A stretch of DNA of 62,374 nt. Origin: Zygnema cylindricum (taxonomy: Eukaryota > Streptophyta > Zygnematophyceae > Zygnematales > Zygnemataceae). Made by a program: the position numbers and the translations under genes. The DNA is taken from the NCBI GenBank assembly GCA_037447655.1, contig JBBHKE010000773.1:98851-161224 (forward strand), given 5' to 3'. This document shows positions 57,635-62,374 of this stretch, in pieces. Each line of letters starts with the position of its first letter. The first letter of the stretch is position 1. Under the pieces are notes generated by a model that saw nothing but the letters and a program-made list of their open reading frames with translations, was not told where the DNA came from and ran no database searches.

Positions 57635-58550
57635 AGGGGGGGAGGGAGTGAAAGACGCAAAGGGAGGGGGAGAGGAAAAAGGAGCGAGAGCAAGAAAGGG
57701 AGAGGGAAAGAGGTGGAGAAGTGAGGATAGGGTAACGGATAGGGAGGGGGAGGGGAGGAGAAGTGAGGAGAAGGTGAGGGAGAGGGAAAGTGAAAGGATG
57801 ATGGAGAGGGAAAGGTAGAGGGCGATGGCAAAGGAGTGGGCGAGGGGAAGGGCGAGGACGGTGCTTAGCGAGAGGGACAAAGCGAGGACGAGGGGTGGGA
57901 AAAGGAGATAGAGAGAGAGGTTGAGATGGAGAGGTAGAGGGAGCAAGTGTGGCGAGGGAGAGGGAGAGTTGTTTATTTAAGCAAGATGGGCCGATCAATA
58001 CCGAGGATTTGGGGTTCACCCACACTCGATGCTTGATAATACTAAGAATAACATTAAATTGTATAACAATAGTAATAGGATATACAATAATAATAATATA
58101 ATATATAAGAATTGCAATAGAATATCAATAATAAAACTCAAATACAGACCTGCTACAACTGACCAAGTTTGTGGCGGAATGGTTACCACACTAAAGGCCC
58201 TTATTAATTAATTTATTTAGCATTTGTTTAATTATTTGTTTGTTTCTATTTAGAGGTGCCAGGTGGGCCGCCAAGATTCTCCCTCTTCTGGACAATCCAC
58301 TTTACCCTCAGATTTTGCAAATCTTAACTGGAGGGAGAGAGGGAGAGGGAGATAAGGGGAGGGAGAAGAAGAAGGGAAGGGGAAGGGGAAAGGCGAGGGA
58401 GAAGGAGAGGGAGAGGGCGAGGGAGAGAGTGTTGAAAAGGAAACGGAAGAGGGAGAGGGAGTGAGCAGAGAGTGAGGGAGGGGAAAAGTGCGTGATGGGG
58501 GCGACGACGAGAGAGAGGGAAATGGAAAGGAAGAGGGGGAGTTGTTATAA
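57635..58550. repeat. Purine-rich GGGAGA tracts around an AT-rich segment
   Basis: GGGAGA arrays at 57635-57970 and 58330-58545 flank an AAT/ATA-rich stretch at 58030-58240. Long arginine/glutamate frames are compositional. Confidence 0.85.
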
Positions 58551-59236
58551 GTCGAATAATAATCATAACACTAACAATAACCTTAGTATTATAATCTCTA
58601 AACAAATAATTTTTTTCAAAACGACTTGATGTTTAATAAAAATTAGATAAAAAAAATTCAAAATGTCAATTAAAAATAAGTCAAGAAAGTGGGATCTGAC
58701 AAAGGACATGAATAATTTGTAATTTTTTTTTCATATTTGAAAAATCTACAAGTTTGAGTTTCCATTTCCCTCTAATAAAACTTTTTGTAAGAAAAACTAA
58801 AAAAACTTTTCTATATACACTAATCAAATTACAAAGAAAATTTGCTCCTCAAAGTAAAACAAAATTCTCTATTCAATAAAATTCACTACTTTCTATTCTC
58901 AATAAAAAAAAAAAAAAACTTCTAAGCTTTTCTACTCACATTGACTCCCAATTTTCTGTCGGTCAACAAACTCGATAATAGATAATTTGTTGAGGTCATT
59001 TTTCAACAAACTCTTAATCTTAATTCTATTTAAACCCCAATTGAAAATCATTATCTAAACCGTATTAAAAATATAACATTCTTAAAAATAAAATACCTTA
59101 AAGATAGATAATCCTCTAAAAGCCCTCCAAAAAAATGGACGAATTTATCAACGACTTGAATCTCACAAATTCTTTAATGACTTAAAAACCCCATCGAAAA
59201 CCAGAATAAAATTCATAAAAAAAACGTTTAAACTCA
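58551..59236. other. AT-rich 3' flank of the prolyl 4-hydroxylase gene
   Basis: No gene seen. A-rich on the plus strand; no distinct poly(A) signal can be singled out. Confidence 0.5.
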
Positions 59237-61665
59237 TCAATGACTTAACCTCGCGACGCTTTTTCGCGTACAAGCGTCACAAGCTTTTCGACAACTTCCA
59301 AAATACTCTCCTTCCCCAATCATAAAAACTGGGTTTTTGCGACATTCTCCGGCAGCCGCCCATTCGTCGCACCGAGGGTCGTCGTTTTCACAAGAAGACG
59401 AATCTTTTGATCGCAAAGGCTCAAAAGCCTCCACGTGGATCCATTTTGTCGCCGACCATTTGACTCCTCCCAATACAGGACAAGCGGTATGGAGGGAGAA
59501 AGTGTCGGGTTTCGCATTAGGGCTTAGACTAAAGAACAAAAGAGCATCACCTTTTTGGGGTTTTACTGGAAAAAACAAAAGAAAAAAGAGAAGAAGAAAT
59601 GGGGAAAATAAAAAAAGGTTTAGGTTAGGTTGGGGCCAAAAGAACAAAAGAGCATCGTCTTTTGTAAAAAGAGGGGGAAGGTGAAAAATGTTTAGGTACA
59701 AGTTGAGACGGACGACAAGGTTTTACCAGAATTAGTGTTTACAAGAAAACGGGAAAACAGGGCAAAAAAAGGAAATGGGAAGGTTTTCATTGGAATTTAT
59801 TAAGCTTAACAGAGAAATAGAGGGAAAAGAAAAAGGGGACATGGGAAAGAATCGTTGCGTATCAAAATAAACATGCAAAAGTTTAACCGAAATTTAAAAA
59901 TAAACAAAGAAATTATTGAAAAGGTAATTAATGAAAGGGGGAGGAGTAAGCAATTCACCTCCTAGTCCCCCTTTTCCACACTCCGACCAGCTTCCGTCTT
60001 TTGGGGTACCGTTATCCTGAATCACAAAAATCAAAAAAATAATAAATAATAGTAATAAAAAATATCCCCACTGTGTGAAAAAAAAATCAACATCGTGCAT
60101 CCTAGAGAAACCCCAAAAGGCTCTCCCAAAAAAAAAAAGCTGCCCAAAAATCTCTGAGAAAAGTCGAAAAAATAACAAAAAAAAATTATAAACACCAAAA
60201 AATGCCAACATCTACTCCTAAAACACGAAAATATATTCCCAAAACATACTACCAAAAAAAATTCCCAAAACATATTCCAAAAACATATAATAGAAAACAA
60301 AAAGTAGAAAATACCTTAGCGTTGGGAAATACGGTTTCTCCTCCATTTTCCACATCGGCAAGATACATCAAAACTGTCGCATAACGGTGTCCCCCCATTT
60401 GCATGTTTTCAGGATCGTGGAAATAGTCGTAATGAGCTTCGTACTTTTGTCCTTGTTTGTAACGGAGCACTTGGAACGCTTCTCCGTTTTCTGCAACAGA
60501 AAATAGTGCAAAAAACAGTGTGAAAAACGGTAAATAGAAACGAAAACCAGAGCGGGAAACAGAAACGGAAAACTGAAACGGAAGAAATATAGACAGAAAC
60601 GAAAACCAGGAACAGAAGACAGAAAACCAAAACGAACGGAGGCGGGAAACAGAAAAGAGAAAAAAAGACAGAAACAGAAACGGAAACGGAAAATAAAACA
60701 GGAAGAGAAGCGGAAAACAGAAACGGGAAAATGGAAACAGAAAAGGAACACGAACAGGAAACAGATAACAAAAAAAAATAAAAAAAAATGGAAAGTTAGC
60801 CTTTTACCTTTAGGAAGAAAAGTCCATTTTGCGATTCGGTCCTCAATGGCATTTGTAATGTCATCCTGTTTATATAAAAAACACACAAAAAGAAAATGTT
60901 AAAAAGGTATTTAAATCTTCCGCCTCGATCTTTCGACCGATTTTTAATAAACTTTATTTCCAAAACTAGCCAAGGTAACAAAATAAAAGAAAATGCAAGT
61001 AAAATATGACTTAAAATAGGATGCCAATGATAACATAAAGAAGATAGTGCATTGATATAAAACTAATATAAGAATCGATTAACAGAATCGGAAGAGCATT
61101 TTACCCGAGTGGTTATAAACATTCCGGAGCTTGTGCGAATATCGGAATCGACCGGTTTTCCGGAAACATTATCGGTAACCATCGATTTCTCCAGTTTTGG
61201 GAGAGCCTGAAATTGAAGAATCAATTTAAAAAAAAAGAAAAAAAAAAGTATTATGATTAAGATGCAGTAAACGTTTCTATCTTTATGAAATTAAGAAAAT
61301 ACTTTGTTAATTCTCTTATTTGTAAGTATTTTAATAAAAGCGTCAAAGCTTCCCCTCTTCGATTCCTTAAAAAATACAATTTCCTAAATTATCCAATTCT
61401 AAAAATGTCCAGAAAGGTTCAACTCCCACAAACTCAAACAATATATTATTGAGTCTTCATAAAACTTTTCCATCGAAGTTATTCCATTCAGTAATTTTTT
61501 TCTATTTCAAAGTTAAAAGTTAATACATAAAAGCTTAAAAGTTATATTTTTTTCAAGTTAAAAATCCCTTGTAAAAAACTCACCAAAGCTTTCATATGTT
61601 CACACTCCTCATCCGAAAGAAATCCCTTGTAAAGAAATGCTCTGGAGAGAGAGAGAGGGAGGGAG

Positions 61666-61722
<57 letters not shown>

Positions 61723-62107
61723 GCGGGAGGGGGGTAAAAGTATTAGACTAACATCCAAAAAACTCCCTTCATTCACTCCTTCCCTTTCTCTCCCTCAATT
61801 TCCTCCTTAGCTCTCCATCTTCATTCCATCTTACCTCCATTCTCCCTCCTCCCCTCTTTCCCCCTCCCTCCCTCCTCTCCCTCTCCTCCCTTCCACCCTG
61901 AGCAAAAAGACAAAACTGTACCCCTCCCCCCCCCACCCACCTTGGCTTCCAGGAGAGCTGAATCACACGGTCAGGATCCACAGCCGTACTTCCTGTACGG
62001 ACTGTACGGACTGTACGGTCAGAAATAGTGTTTCCTCTCAGAAGAGGAGAGCGCTTGTCTTTGTGGGCCATTAGGGTGGTACGGTCGTACGGCTCACTGT
62101 GGTGCCT
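59237..62107 (-). CDS. Prolyl 4-hydroxylase with C-terminal ShKT domain (5' end incomplete)
   Basis: A 2-oxoglutarate/Fe(II) oxygenase that hydroxylates proline in secreted proteins such as extensins, in ER/Golgi. Exons: (62107)62071-61941, 61641-61584, 61206-61105, 60865-60808, 60490-60315, 60016-59959 and 59565-59237, all GT-AG, all in phase, giving 303 residues from the methionine at 62071. Motifs: VIQLSWKPRAFLYKGFLSDE (plant P4H start), iron ligands His136, Asp138 (YEAHYDYF) and His219 (FSLHTACPV), and Lys229 for 2-oxoglutarate. The ShKT domain has six cysteines (252, 259, 268, 285, 289, 292). No signal anchor is seen in the first exon. An acceptor-like CCCCCAG just before 62107 suggests a further N-terminal exon upstream, beyond or near the window edge. 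I found no disabling change in the seven exons. Confidence 0.9.
59620..59690 (-). pseudogene. Duplicate of the last P4H exon's start inside the intron
   Basis: Within the last intron the gene sense reads AAAGACGATGCTCTTTTGTT, nearly the same as AAAGGTGATGCTCTTTTGTT of the real exon about 100 bases downstream. It lacks the rest of the exon, so it is a decoy fragment. Confidence 0.65.
61664..61714. repeat. (GA)n microsatellite inside P4H intron 1
   Basis: In gene sense a CT tract running to within about 20 bases of the acceptor (CTCTCTCTCCAG at 61642), so it supplies the polypyrimidine tract. Confidence 0.9.
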
Positions 62108-62374
62108 GGGGGAGGGGAAGATGGAGAGAGAAAAATGGGGATTGAAACAGGATGAGTTGGGGAAAGCGAGTGGGAGAGCGAGAGGGAGATGGAAAAGGAG
62201 AGGGGGGGAAAATGGATGTGGGTGAGGGGGACGTTAGGAGGGGTTGAGGGGGGAAGCGAGAGGAATAGCGGGAGGAAGAGGGAGAGGGAGAGGGAGAGGA
62301 AGAGGGAGAGGGAAAGGGAAAGGAAATGGGAAAGGGAATGGGGGAGGGGGAGGGAGAGGGAGATAGAGAGGTAG
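62108..62374. repeat. Purine-rich GGGAGA tract upstream of the P4H exons
   Basis: Pyrimidine-rich in gene sense, as expected of an intron feeding the CCCCCAG site at about 62108-62114. No first exon can be identified before the window ends. Confidence 0.6.

Noticed and set aside
52640-57650. Target-site duplication for copia-2
   Set aside because: The outer 5' LTR is missing, and the bases after the 3' LTR (AGGGG) have no partner at 52658.

Overview
This is nuclear DNA from a eukaryote, most likely a streptophyte (green-lineage) plant or alga. It is AT-rich, its genes are split by short GT-AG introns of about 240-570 bases, and it holds two different Ty1/copia retrotransposons and many small DNA transposons. 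The prolyl 4-hydroxylase at the right end has the plant-type core followed by a C-terminal ShKT domain. A small predicted secreted protein has a basic RHLLQ-type segment after its signal peptide, as is common in green-lineage extracellular proteins. The species cannot be named from the sequence.

Layout. 1-8.8 kb is low-complexity DNA and satellites: poly-T, an 18-bp minisatellite of about 1.3 kb, CT microsatellites and small inverted-repeat elements. 8.8-16.6 kb holds two direct copies of a segment of about 1.8 kb. Between them sits a deleted copia element on the minus strand (10800-14236) that keeps a gag relic, a 3' LTR and a truncated 5' LTR. 16.6-25 kb has one small secreted-protein gene, several MITEs (two with perfect 8-bp target duplications) and a polypyrimidine block of 1.5 kb. 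26.6-30.2 kb is a complete five-exon S41 peptidase gene on the minus strand. 31.7-52 kb is a graveyard of nested non-autonomous DNA transposons with 3-bp TTA/TAA/TGA target duplications, solo LTRs of the first copia family, and a decayed Crypton (tyrosine-recombinase transposon, 35.4-38.8 kb). 52.66-57.63 kb is a second, degenerate copia element on the plus strand. 59.2-62.1 kb is the prolyl 4-hydroxylase gene, minus strand, seven exons visible, with the N-terminal exon probably beyond the window.

The intact cellular genes act in the secretory or extracellular compartment (hydroxylation of proline, proteolysis, a small secreted peptide), but nothing shows that they are co-regulated. The most interesting signals are: the intron-containing Crypton with a GCR1_C-like domain; a copia family whose primer-binding site matches the anticodon arm of initiator tRNA-Met (half-tRNA priming) while the other copia family uses the tRNA 3' end; gag frames that start inside the LTR and run through the primer-binding site in both families; and nested MITEs for which related copies in the same window serve as the empty site.
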